The notes below the pieces were generated by a model. That model was given only the letters and a program-made list of their open reading frames with translations. It searched no databases and had not been told where the DNA came from. From positions 8,675,382 to 8,739,381 of the forward strand of contig NC_061074.1 in NCBI RefSeq assembly GCF_021917145.1: 64,000 bases of DNA, given 5' to 3'. The stretch comes from Hypomesus transpacificus (Eukaryota > Chordata > Actinopteri > Osmeriformes > Osmeridae). The position numbers and the translations under genes are program-made. Of this stretch, positions 27,005 to 38,171 are shown one piece after another (position 1 is the first letter of the stretch; the number at the start of each line of letters is the position of its first letter).

Positions 27005-27014
27005 GAAACTGAAA
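27005..27014 (+). promoter_or_regulatory. ISRE-like site upstream of the NLR-type gene
   Basis: GAAACTGAAA matches the IRF-binding pattern GAAANNGAAA. It lies about 50 bases before a possible non-coding first exon that ends at a GTAAGA donor near 27062. A good acceptor (TTCTAG) at 27294 then precedes the coding start. Interferon regulation is inference. Confidence 0.45.
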
Positions 27015-27324
27015 GTAAAGACCGACATTTTAAATGCGGAAATAGCATTGCCAAGAACAAGGTAAGAACGTGTTATGTGGGGATGTGGAAAGTCATGTAT
27101 GAAATCTTACGAAAACAAAATTCGTTTTTAAGTAAAGATTGAATAGGATAACTAAATTGACGCGCACATCCAGCTCATGCATTCAGGTGGCCCAGTGTTT
27201 ACTGGAAGCGCGAGGGAAGAAGCTGTCTTGCTCAAGACTGATCCGAACTTGACGACACCGATTTTAATGGTGAAATTGTGTTTCCGCCTTCTAGAAGAAC
27301 GGGGAGGGACAGGTGTCTGAGGCC

Positions 27325-28715
27325 ATGGACTCGGACACAGAGGTTAAAAGGTGATTAAATCGTTCACAGATTTTACAGATCTGAAAGACAAGTAGTTCTA
27401 TGGCCTTTTCTGTCTAAAATGACAAGCATAATCGCACAGGAGCGGGGTGAAACGTAAATTAGGGTGTTTGCGGCAACCATTTTTGTCAGTTAAATATTAA
27501 GACTTAAGTTGTCACATACAGCTGGATATCAGCTTAACTTTTCACACGACACGTTTTGGTCTCTTTCAAGGATCCTCCGTGTGAGGAAGGATGATGGTCA
27601 TGAGCGTCCAGAAGCTCCTCCCTCTAGTTACGGCTCAATGAAGAGTGACGAAGAGGAGGAAGACATCACAGAAACAACCGAGCCACTGGCCATACCTGAG
27701 ATTCCAGAATCAATCTTTGGCACCACATTGTACTTTTCTTTTCGAATACATAAAGCCACAAAGAGTTATAAACAAACGTAATCTGTAATGGAAATGTTTT
27801 CAGTGCCAAGACGAAGCTGCTCTGTTTCCCAGGTTACAGCTGAACCGCTCAGACTCACCAGAGACCCTTCACACAGAGTTCACCCAGCAACAGTCCCTCT
27901 CTGCCAGAAAACATGGAGCATACATCACTGACAGGTAACACACCTGCATGGTTAACTAGCGCCAACAGAAAATAAACATTAGGAGCTTATCTCCAAAGCT
28001 TTGGGCAGGAAGCTTTATGTCTCCCTGTGTCCCTCCGCCTGTCCTTCTGTCTGCAGTAGATCGGAAGATGGTTTGGAGGAGGTGGAGGAGGATGGAGATG
28101 AGGAAGACTGGGACGGGTGCCCCCCAGACTCCCCAGAGCCCCCACCCATCGAGGACCCCGAAGACCAATCAGTGAGTGATGAGCAGAGTGAAGATTCCCG
28201 ACTGGGCCAGCTTCACCCTGAGCTAGACCTTCCGTACATATTTAAGGTGAGTTTGAAAACAGATTCTCTCATGGTGTGAAGCAGGGATTCCCAAACTGTG
28301 GGCCACGGCTATCGGTCGGGTTATCGCGATGGTTGTCGGTCGATAAAAAAAATAAAAATAAAAAAAAAGCACCATCTAAGTGCAGGGTTCAGAGGGGATA
28401 TTCTGACTTTCTGTTCTGGTTATTAAAAGTCATGTTTTTAACTTCAGCAGAACTTGTAGACCTGGCCTCCCCCCACCCCCTGGTATTACTTATCACTGTC
28501 CTGTGCATGTAGCCATATTTAACGTCATGTTATATGGAACTATATGAATGGTTGTAGTTACGCAGCTTACCTCTCTTTACAATGTGTGCTTACTTTGGCT
28601 TCCTTTCTCTGCAAGTGGGCCGCAAATTGGAAAAAGTTGGGAATTACTGGTGTAAAATGTACACAAACGATGGCCATATACAATTCTGTATTGCGAGTCA
28701 GTGTGTGTGTGTATG

Positions 28716-28782
<67 letters not shown>

Positions 28783-31059
28783 AAGCAATTGCATTGAAAG
28801 GATTATCTCTCTGTGGGTCTCCAGGCCATACAGAAAGCCTTATCTCAGCTGACAGGCGCTGAGATGTACCAGTACAAGCGCAGCCTGTGTTGGCGTGACC
28901 AGCCCTTCACCCTGGAGCAGCTGCAGGAGTGTGACACCCTGGACGTGGTGGACAAGATCATCGAGGCATATGGTACAAATGACATCCGACACCACATCCT
29001 CGTGGAGGTCCATTTCCAGTGCTAACGTTGTACTTTGTGGACTCAGTAACATCCCCTGTTCATCCTGTCTAATGCTCCGGGTGTTTTGATTGGACAGGGA
29101 GGGGCGAGGGGCTGGAGATAGCCATACAAACCATGCACGATATCCGAAAGCCCGAATTGGCAGAAGAGCTGGTCAAGACATGCAGGAGAGGTAAGAGAAG
29201 CTGTCCCAGAAGTGATGGAGCAGGTAGGATGGACTCACTCCGCAGGGTAGATTCAAACTGATGTATTTTCTGTCATTTCTCTCCCTGTTCCTTTTACTCG
29301 TCCCCTCCCCTCCCTCCCTCCCCCCCGCTTGTCATCTTCTGGTCAACTTTCCTTGTCAAATCCTTCTGCCCTCCCTCATCACCCAAGCACTGGTCCAGTT
29401 GTCTGTGAAGGTTGTGCTGAAGAGGAAACACAGCACCATCCACGAGGGCATCCCAAAGGCTGGCCAGCAAGTCAGCCTCCACAGAGTGTACACCGAGCCC
29501 CAGATATCCTCCTGTGGCCATGGTGGTATCAGCCCGTTTCACGAGTTCCCTGGCATGCCCCCGGCCCCTGTCCCCCAGGTGGCCTCCCCCGATACATTTG
29601 TCAGAGGGAATGATATATTCCGCACCCCTCCCGGGAGCGGTGCTGTAAGGACTGTCCTGACCACAGGGATCCCTGGGATAGGCCTAACGGTCGCCGTGCA
29701 GAAGTTCATTATGGACTGGTGCAAAGATCTAGCCAATAGGGTGAGTAATATCTCTCTAGGGAAGGACATAGTAATATATTTACAGTATGATGTGTATCTT
29801 GTGTCATTACAATAACAATATGTGTTTATAGTCCGCTCTTAAAAGCAGTGATTTAATTGCTGTGTCCCTTTCCTTAGGACATCCAGTTCGTCTTCAAAAT
29901 CACCTTCCGGGAGTTGAGGGTTAAAAAGTATCATCACATGAAGCCTGGGCAAACTCTGTCCTTCAAGAAAATGCTAACCTACTACTACCACGACTTGAAA
30001 GACACTAATTTACTGGAACAACCTGACTTCAAGGCTCTATTCATACTGGAGGGAATGGACCTCTACCAATCCCCCCTGGACTTCAAGGTACGCTCTCAGT
30101 CACTCACAACTTAATACACTCAAATTATTACACCCTAACTCTGATGCTGTACCTAGGGAGAAGTAGAACGTAACTGTAGGAATACCCGGAAGATTGTGGT
30201 AATTGTGAGAGGAGGGATCGGACTCAGTTAAACTCACAAAAACGTGTACCTTTAAACGGATTAAGTATTATAAATCTAAGGGTATTTAGATTCAAGGTTA
30301 TCTGGATGATGATGTGTATACCCATGGGTATTCTTACCCAGCCCTTCTCTGATAGTGGGTGGAAAAACGGAACAAACCAAAAGGCAAATGGGGGTCAAAG
30401 CTTAGGACTTGATACAGAAAACCTGTCTCAACCAGAAGATGGAACCAATCAGGTTCCTGGGCGAGAACGAAAACCGCACACCACTGACACACACGAGTGG
30501 TGGACGTGACACACGCACATCTCCTGTTCACCGCCTTCACAAGCTGTGGCCGACCCCAGCCCCTTCCACACACACACACCTCTCTCTGACTCTTCCTCTC
30601 CCCAGCCCCTTACACACACACACACCTCTCTCTGACTCTTCCTCTCCCCAGCCCCTTACACACACACACACACACCTTTCTCTGACTCTCCCTCTCCCCA
30701 GCCCCTTACAGACACACACACCTCTCTCTCTGACTCTCCCTCTCCTCAGCCCCTTCCACACACACACACACACACACACCTCTCTCTGACTCTCCCTCTC
30801 CTCAGACCCTTACACACACACACACACACACCTCTCTCTGACTCTCCCTCTCCTCTGTTCCCCTCCAGGACACTCCTGTCCTGTCTGACATCACTGAGTC
30901 GGTCTCATTAGACTGCCTGTTGGTGAACCTGATCCGAGGGTCTCTGATGCCCTCCTGCCTGGTCTGGATCACTGGCAGGCGTGCCGCCACCTCTCAGATC
31001 CCTACAGAGTACCTACACAAGGTGTACGAGATACAGGGCTACAGGTAGGGTGTGTGTGA

Positions 31060-31090
<31 letters not shown>

Positions 31091-32410
31091 GGGGGGGGGT
31101 GGAGTGGGGGGGGGGGGTGGATTAGCAACGAATGGCCTAAAACAGTGTGGTGTTGAAGTGTTTTTCATTCATCCCTCGTCCAGTAATGAGTTGAAGGAGG
31201 AGTTCCTGACCAAACGCTACACAGACAAGGACCTAGCTGCTCAGATCATCACCCAGATGAAGATCTTGCCCTCGCTGTACGACCTGTGCCAAATGCCCTT
31301 CATGTGCTGGATGGTCTCCATGATCTTCGAGAGGGGATTCCAGAACGAAGATAACTACGGAGACAAGCCCCCCAAGCTGACACCCTTCTATGTTCACCAC
31401 GTGATCGTTCAGACCAATCGCAGGCTGGAGAAATACTACGATGCCCCGCAAAACTACCAGGTTCTGATTGGTCGCTTTGATCGTTACTAGTTCCAGCGAC
31501 GGCAATAATTTATTCGTGACTGTCTGTTCCTGTTTTTCCCCTCTTTCTCTCTTTCTTTTTTTTTTCTTCTGTTGTTCTCAGACCTGGCAGGAGACCGACA
31601 GAGAGTTCTTGAAAAAGGTGGGCAAGATGGCGTTTAAGCTCCTGGAGAAGGGTCGCCCCTTGTTCCACGAGGAGGACATGAAGGATTACTCTCTGACCGT
31701 GGAGGAGGTGGCTGTGTACTCTGGCATCGTGACAGAGCTGCCGGTCGAGTCGAAAAAGAGGCGGACGTTCAGTTTCATACACTACACCTTCCAGGTAGCA
31801 CCCCCCCTCTGAAACGACAGATACTGGTCTTGCTTGTGCTGCCTGCTGAGCATGTTTGCGTCAAGCACATGATGTTGCATTCCTGCTTGCTTAAAAATAT
31901 TCTGATTATGTCGGGGTCAGTTTGTGACGGTTTGTTGCTTCATTCATTGCTTATCAATTATTTCACAATCAGAATATGACAGTTTGAGTAAATTCTTGCC
32001 CCCCCCCCCATAAACTGTTATTGTGATGTCATCCCCAGGAGTTCATGGCAGCCCTCTATGTGTTCATGAACTTCCGCAATGAGGGGAAGAATGTTCTAGA
32101 CCAGTCCCGCCTTATCTCCCGCCTCGTCAAGGACCGTGCCATGGTGGACCTGCTCCGCAGCGCCATCGACCGAACCCTGAGTGCTCCTTTCGGCCGATAC
32201 GAGATGTTCCTGCGCTTCCTGTGCGGCATGGCCCAGAGGATCAACAGCAAAGACATGCTGCGAGGGCTCTTCTTTGAGCACGATACCCCTCTGGTGAAGG
32301 GGCTGGAGGAGGCGGCCAGGCTGCTGCAGAAGAGGATGGAAAGCGCCGAGCCCGAGAGACAGGCCAACCTGGAAGAGTGCTTCAGAGAGCTGACACAGTC
32401 TGATGACTGA
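27325..32410 (+). CDS. Pyrin-FISNA-NACHT (NLR-type) protein lacking LRRs, with degenerate Walker motifs
   Basis: NLR proteins are cytosolic immune sensors; this one looks like a pseudo-ATPase. Twelve coding exons (27325-27350, 27571-27729, 27833-27934, 28057-28246, 28825-29007, 29109-29190, 29388-29740, 29878-30087, 30869-31044, 31184-31460, 31582-31794, 32039-32410) join to 780 residues. Residues 1-159 are acidic and disordered, with the fish NLR-like SSYGSMKSD. Residues 160-247 form a pyrin domain (ALSQLTGAEMYQYKRSL...LDVVDKIIEAYG). A FISNA-like stretch (RVYTEPQISSCG) leads into NACHT. The P-loop reads GIPGIGLT (341-348), with Leu where Lys is expected. Walker B reads LFILEGMDL (419-427), with Glu423 for Asp and Leu427 for Glu. 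LVWITGRRAA and FSFIHYTFQEFMAALYVF are typical NLR motifs. The protein ends at TQSDD, before any LRR. The exon 6 acceptor and the donor at 31461 are the weakest junctions. I do not recognise a named orthologue. Confidence 0.9.
28282..28649. mobile_element. hAT-type MITE in NLR-gene intron
   Basis: 368 bp with imperfect terminal inverted repeats (CAGGGATTCCCAAACTGTGG and, inverted, CAGTAATTCCCAACTTTTTC) and a flanking 8-base near-duplication, GTGTGAAG (28274-28281) versus GTGTAAAA (28650-28657). The 5' end is of the Charlie-like hAT type. No transposase is encoded. Confidence 0.65.
28718..28781. repeat. (GA)n microsatellite
   Basis: About 32 GA dinucleotides in the same intron, 43 bases before the acceptor of the pyrin exon. 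Being purine-rich, it leaves a purine tract rather than a pyrimidine tract upstream of the acceptor. Confidence 0.9.
30567..30868 (+). repeat. Pyrimidine/CA minisatellite carrying repeated acceptor-like ends
   Basis: Six imperfect units of about 45-55 bases of the form CTCTCTGACTCTCCCTCTCC-(C/T)CAG-CCCCTT-(AC)n lead directly into the real acceptor at 30867-30868. Each unit resembles a polypyrimidine tract followed by AG. Confidence 0.8.
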
Positions 32411-32738
32411 ACCGACCAGGGGAGGACTTCCTGTGACGCATGGCTCAGACTCTACACATGCGTATCCTTTCAGCATTTTTATATTGGGACTTGGGAAAGT
32501 GTTATGCTGAAACCTGGAGACTCAAAGCCACAACACCAAACCACACAGTCACTATGTGAAGGCTGTGACATGGTGTTGACCTACACTAGTTTTAGAGACC
32601 AACATAGAGGAATATGATTTTAAGTGTTATGTGGGGAGTGGCTGTGTCATAATTACAAGGCTTGAGTCTTGTGAGTACATGATGATCAAACCCGTTTAAG
32701 TGATTGAAGTGTGAATGCAGTCAATGATCTATAAAAGT

Positions 32739-32744
32739 AATAAA
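32739..32744 (+). terminator. Likely polyadenylation signal of the NLR-type gene
   Basis: AATAAA on the plus strand 330 bases after the stop codon. Confidence 0.5.
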
Positions 32745-33180
32745 TGTACTTAAGTGGTGAACTGGGCTTGTAACTAACTTTTTTCCTCACTGTCCCAGTA
32801 CCGTCCCAAAGTGAAAAATGAACCGTCCCAAACTGAACTTGACCCGTCCCAAAAATGTAAATTCTTGTGTTTATGCATTTTGACATTCTGACATGGGTCT
32901 AGGTTCTTTGCAACACTAATTAAGTAATCCATACAGTCATGGGGGCTTAAATCAAAGTCTGAATTTCAATGTCAATACATACACAATAGAATACACAATT
33001 TTCTTGCTTGTTTCATGGTGGGGCTAACACAAATCTTGTTGTGACTGTAGCACAACCAGCCTTACCCTGCTGCCGCCCATGTGGGTAGTAGCTCTATGTC
33101 TTGTGCTTCGTCAAACTTGACATTACTCTATTGAAAGTGGTTGAACGGCCGAGAACAAGACCCACATGACTAATGTAACT

Positions 33181-33335
33181 GCCAAAAAGAAAGAAAACCA
33201 CAAAACATAAGTTCTATTTATGAAATGGGTAAACTGTTGATTTTCTTATCTAGAACCTCATAGAGGATAACAAGTGTTAGGGGGTTAGTGACTCCACATA
33301 GAAAAATAAACTTTGCAAACTCAGCACAAAACCTG
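33181..33335. repeat. Left member of a direct repeat flanking lectin copy 1
   Basis: AAGAAAGAAAACCACAAAAC followed by TAGAGGATAACAAGTGTTAG and AACTTTGCAAACTCAGCACA recurs in the same orientation at about 38172-38333. The two members bracket lectin copy 1, which suggests an older tandem duplication. Confidence 0.7.
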
Positions 33336-33447
33336 TGTGCAGTGGCGCCCCCACATGGACAAACCCTTACGCCTCTCACACGGCCTGTTGTAAACCAAAT
33401 ACACTGTCTTCCAGATGAGTACAGTCACTGTGTGTGTCTATGACGTG

Positions 33448-33644
33448 CAGAGCCGGCCCAAGGCATAAGCGAATTAAGAGGCTGCTTAGGGCCCCTGTGG
33501 CCACTAGAGGGCCCCCAAGAGCACATTAAATTACAGCTTGATTAAAAAAAAATATTAACGTTATGTCAACGGTAATTGTACAAATTCCGAGGCGCCCCCT
33601 AATCAATTCTGCGTAAGGCCCCATAAAGGCTTGGGCTGGCCCTG
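33448..33644. mobile_element. hAT-type MITE, filled site
   Basis: 197 bp with ends CAGAGCCGGCCCAAGGC and, inverted, CAGGGCCAGCCCAAGCC. It is flanked by ATGACGTG (33440-33447) and GTGACGTG (33645-33652). The duplicated segment at 58041-58050 has a single TATGACGTGC with no insert, which defines the element boundaries directly. Confidence 0.8.
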
Positions 33645-34307
33645 GTGACGTGCATGTGCTCCAGGTGGTGGTCACGTTAGTCTGTTAGCAGGTGTTGACA
33701 GGGGAACTCTCTCTAGACCTGGTCTAACATTAGGAACATGGCGGCTTCTAAATGTAGCCATCTACCAGGTTTAAATTCACAGTTTAGAAGTTTCTCTTCA
33801 ATTCACAACCGACATTAAAGAAAATAGCTTGTTTCAGTTCAAAATATGGCAGGGATAGATGCAAGAGTTTGGATGTGTGGGTTCCACAGAAGACAAGTGT
33901 TTGAGCAGCTGGTGCTGGTGCAGAGAGGACAGGCTGTGTCTGTCTTCTCCCAGTGTCTCTGAGATGGGAGAGGATGATGATCAGATGATCTCAGTCCCTT
34001 GCGTACCTCTCTTCCTTCTCATTCTGTATTTCATTCTCTCTTCCTCTTTCTTTATAGTTCCCTTTTTCACTTAATTAAAATTAGGTAACGTTTATCTCTC
34101 TTTCTTCACTTCAAGGGCCTTGTTTTTAGTTCAATTCATATAAAACCTGACAATAGTTATTGGTACTGTATGGCTTATCTTAGCTGCTATAAAATTTTAT
34201 AGCAGCATATTTCATATTTGATAAATATTGGCTATCAAATATATCTCAGAATGGCATATTTGGTGTTAGGGCTTGATTGAATGGGGAATGAATGATTGAT
34301 TCATTAT

Positions 34308-34313
34308 TTTATT
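34308..34313 (-). terminator. Possible polyadenylation signal of lectin copy 1
   Basis: AATAAA on the minus strand about 540 bases downstream of the lectin stop. It is a weak call because the region is AT-rich. Confidence 0.3.
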
Positions 34314-34849
34314 TGTGTCATATACAAAAGTCCCCAACCCTCATGGGTTTACGAGACCAAAAAAGTACAGTTACAATGGTCAAACGTCTTTAAATGTCAT
34401 TACAAAATTACTTAAATTACCTTACAGCTCAGTCTTGAACAAAATATTGTCTTTTCCCCCCCAAGATTACAAACAAAAGCTGCTACTAAAATGGTTCCCT
34501 TCCTGAAGCATACATCCAGGTTCATCTAACCAAATTGACATATATGGAGGACATTTTACTGAAAACTGCAACCCCTACATTATCATAGGACAGTAAAACC
34601 ATTTTTTTTAAACTTAATTCTCAATTTCACCTAGCTCACACAACAGACAAAGCCTTCCCTCCTCTGGAATAACATTATTAATCCTGCCTGTCTCAAGGGT
34701 TAATGATAATGTTCCTGAACGTAACGGGCACACACAGACATTTATCTTTTGTTTAAATTATGCTTCACATAGGATTCTACCCTTTAGCTATCCTCTATGA
34801 AACAGTAAGGCTGGGGTACATACTGGATGCTGGTGTATGATGGATAGTG

Positions 34850-36830
34850 TCAAGCCATTTTCTCACAGATCCATGTTTGAACAGTGGTACAAGATAAATC
34901 ATTCCAGTTACTTTTGGGATTAGAGTTAGAAACAATATGAGCACAGTCTTCCTTAGCACCCCATCCTCCATTGTCAGGCTGATATTGCCTCCAGTACCTG
35001 TGGGGTCAGCAGAGAAGCACACAGACAATGTTGTGACAGTTTGGTTGGTAAACCATGACACAGATGCTGTTGCCTATACAGGGTTATAGAGCGACACAGA
35101 AGCAGAACAGGAGCTACTAAAGAGGTGTTTTCTCACATAGTAGACAGCAGCCTCATCATTCCAGTCAGGGTACGAGTGACACAGGAAGTGTTGTTTCATT
35201 TGTTGTTTAATTTGTAATTTGTTTAACTACATGCTCTAATCGCTCTGGATAAGAGCGTCTGCTAAATGACTAAATGTAATGTTTCTTCCCATTGGCACTT
35301 ACTTGCTTTTCACAATGAATGCATCATATTTTGGCTACCTGCAATGTTTTTGGGGGTATCTCATTGTTTATGATCATTGACCTATGCACTTTTGTAAAGC
35401 TCTCTCTTGGAAGTTGCTTTGGACAAAACTTAAAGCGTCTGCTAAATGAATACATGTAAGTGTAGGGAAAGAAGAGCAGTTGTTTCTTACGTTGTGGTGG
35501 GTACAGTCCCATCTACCCACTTCCAGGTGCCCTCAGTGTCTCTGTCACTCAGACCAATCCAAGGGGATGTTTTACCTAAGATGGAAGAGATGAACTCCTG
35601 CAATGGAAAGTTCAGAAGTTTACAGTGATAGTTACAGTGATACAGTGAGTATAGATTGTGCTCCTCCCCTCATTTTCTCTTTCCCACCAGACACACACAC
35701 ATGCTTGTTTTACTAACCTAGTGATGGCCGACAATTCACTATGATGACCTTATTATAATTCTAACCCTGACACAAATTTTAACCATAATCCACAAAAAAT
35801 CTAGTGAAAGAATTCTTGAAGATGTGGGGACAAAGAAAATTGATCCGCAAAACAATGTTTTTCATAGTTTACTATCAGGTGGAAACAAGACCACACACAC
35901 ACCTGTTCATCAGAGCTTTCTATGATCACCAGGTCAGCTCCTTTCCTCCTGCAGTCCTGCCTGCTGTCATACCAGGATTGTTTCTTATCAGACAGGAAGT
36001 AACAACTGTTATAATACTTCTTCCATCCATCAGGACAAGATCGTTCTGTGAACAAGAGAGATGTCGAATGTCTCCTTCACAGTGTGGGGTTATTAAAATA
36101 ACTGACACATTTACTGTCAAGGACAGCGTTTAGCTATTTGGGACTAACTAGTCTTCAACTGATCTCTCTCCTCAGTCAGGTTCAAGAGGCTGGTTTTCAA
36201 CTGATCTCTCTCCTCAGTCAGGTTCAAGAGGCTGGTCTTCAACTGATATCTCTCCTCAGTCAGGTTCAAGAGACTCTCTTCTAAACCGTGCACCATCTCT
36301 TTATCTAAAACAGAACAAGAGAAATATCTGAACACTCCTTAGCTCTCTGAGTGCACTTAATATCAGGGTTTACATCAACATCCTGGGCTCCATGTTGCTG
36401 GTGCAAACAACAACCTCCTGTCCCCTCGCCACTCCTCCCTAATAAAGGTAATCTAGGGATGAAATAAAAGATGCAGAATCTGGGATACCATGTGGTACAG
36501 GACCAGGTGATCTCCAGCTAAGCGTTACCCAGTGTCTGAAGTAGCTTTGAGTAAAAACCAATACTCACTGTAGGTCCAGTAGACTATGATCCCAACCAGG
36601 AGAAGCAAAGACAGCAACCCCGAGCCCAGGACAGCAGCCTTGTAGCGTCTGCTCTCACCACCTAACCAGGACAAAGATGTTCATAGTTTCTCCTCCACTG
36701 GAATGATCCCTAGATTACATTGATCCGCACAGATCACTGATTTACCTGATGGTTTAGTACCTGTAGATTCTCCTGGATCACTGAACTTCACATGGTTTTC
36801 AACATTGGCGTAGATGTCTGACATCTCCAT
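34850..36830 (-). CDS. Type II C-type lectin receptor (galactose-type QPD), copy 1
   Basis: A predicted single-pass type II lectin of the CD209/asialoglycoprotein-receptor-like group found in fish. Six exons, 36830-36746, 36661-36569, 36304-36149, 36045-35903, 35597-35491 and 34997-34850, join in phase to 243 residues. A short cytoplasmic tail with the tyrosine motif IYANV precedes a membrane span ([20 protein letters not shown]). The neck has three 14-residue repeats of the type [14 protein letters not shown], each with an NLT sequon. The lectin domain starts [16 protein letters not shown] and has [15 protein letters not shown], a following Glu (AKEDC), WNDLSC and a terminal WICEKMA. QPD implies galactose rather than mannose preference, and the calcium ligands look intact. 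The tyrosine motif is only ITIM-like because the -2 residue is Asp. The first-exon donor could be either of two in-phase GT sites; I chose GTAAAT. Confidence 0.86.
35191..35457 (+). mobile_element. LINE 3'-end insertion in lectin copy 1
   Basis: 267 bp flanked by AAGTG at 35186-35190 and 35458-35462; copy 2 has a single AAGTG at 59622-59626 and no insert. It resembles the 3' part of the LINE fragment at 37.6-38.2 kb and contains two tail motifs: CGCTCTGGATAAGAGCG near 35240 and a decayed version near 35415. Confidence 0.75.
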
Positions 36831-37585
36831 GATCTGCCCTGGTCTCAGTCTACCAGGTTCTTGGTGCTGTATGGTGCTCTGTGGTCTCAGACACTTGCAC
36901 AAACAATTATTGTGAAAAATTGTGAAATTGAAGAGAATTTTAGTGAGAAAAAGGAAGTCTTTAAGAGTTTAAAGAAGCTGCCTTCACCCTAAGACCACTT
37001 CCTCTTTAGCAGTTCAGACATTTATACTCATGCGGTTTATAGAAAGACACCCTGGTCTAGATTTCTAGATTTCAAGTAGTTCTGGAAGCAAAAAAAGTGG
37101 TATCTGTAGAAATGTTAACTGGACAGTGAGAGTGTAGGGGTTAAATATTGGCCAAACAACCAAAACTAATTCCCCTATGATTTAAAGAAAGATGGGCAAG
37201 TGAACATTGTGTTAGCATGAACCAAATCATGCCAATACCAATAGAATTACAGTTATTTGACTCTATGGATTAAATCATAGCAAGAATGGTCAATGTAAGG
37301 TTAAATTAAATGCACATTTAATAACATTGCAAATGAATGAAAACAATTACAAGGCAAACATGTTACAAAATGAAGGTTAAAGCCCAATTTATACTTAGGT
37401 CGCAGACACTTTTAAAAAGGTCGCCGACAGAAATGGCGTCACAGTCGACACTTTTAACTGTCGCCTACCCTTAACTCTATGTGCCTACCAGGAGACATTT
37501 CTACTGGCGCTGATGTCGTCACATAGTGTCGCGCAAGTGTGATTGGCTAGTAACTCTTACCTACGCTACCATGATCAGAGAGACA
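36831..37585. other. 5' flank of lectin copy 1
   Basis: Upstream flank of the lectin, shared with copy 2 up to about 37130. Beyond that lies an AT-rich stretch and a GTCGC-rich repeat-like patch at 37390-37545. No coding exon was recognised. Confidence 0.45.
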
Positions 37586-37589
37586 GCAA

Positions 37590-38170
37590 GGTGTGAGGAA
37601 GGAGAATAAGTACAAGGACAAGCCAGAGCTGAGGAGAAGGTCTCAGGAGATCAACTCCCAGTGGTGGAATCAACTCCCCACCTCCATCAGAGACACAGAC
37701 CGTCTCTCCACCTTCAAGAGAAGGCTCAAGACGCACTTGTTCCGGTAGTACAACGGTAATTAGGAATGGTTTGCTGAACCCAATGCTAGTTTCCTCAAGG
37801 ATCACAATGACTCTTGCTTAGAGACTTGTTGCTCTTGTTGGTCAGTGGTAACTGATTTAAACTTTTGTATTCGCTGCGAAATATTCTATTTTAGTTAATC
37901 TTATTTTTATTTTTACTGTTGCTTGCTTTTTCTACAGGTACACTTGCACTTAGAAATTCATGTTGTTTAATTGTAACTTGCTTAACTACATGCTCTTATG
38001 GTTTCTTCCCTTTGGCACTTATTTTTTGGTTGTTCACAATGTGTGCTTCTTGTTTTGGCTACCCGCAATGCTTTGGGGCTATCTTGTTGTTATTATCAGT
38101 GACCCATGCACTTTGTAAAGCTCTTTCTTGGAAGTCGCTTTGGATAAAAGCGTCTGCTAAATGAATACAT
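37590..38170 (+). mobile_element. 3' fragment of an L2-like non-LTR retrotransposon
   Basis: Residual coding sequence reads WWNQLPTSIRDTDRL then STFKRRLKTHLFR and stops at 37747-37749, which is the usual end of fish LINE ORF2. The 3' UTR ends in GCTTTGGATAAAAGCGTCTG plus CTAAATGAAT. The same tail occurs on the SINEs in this window. It is 5' truncated. The L2/UnaL2-type assignment rests on the stem-loop tail. Confidence 0.7.
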
Positions 38171-38171
38171 T

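Noticed and set aside
34795-35061. 88-codon minus-strand frame at the end of lectin copy 1
   Set aside because: It is a wrong frame over the last lectin exon; the correct frame gives QPDN, WNDLSC and WICEKMA.
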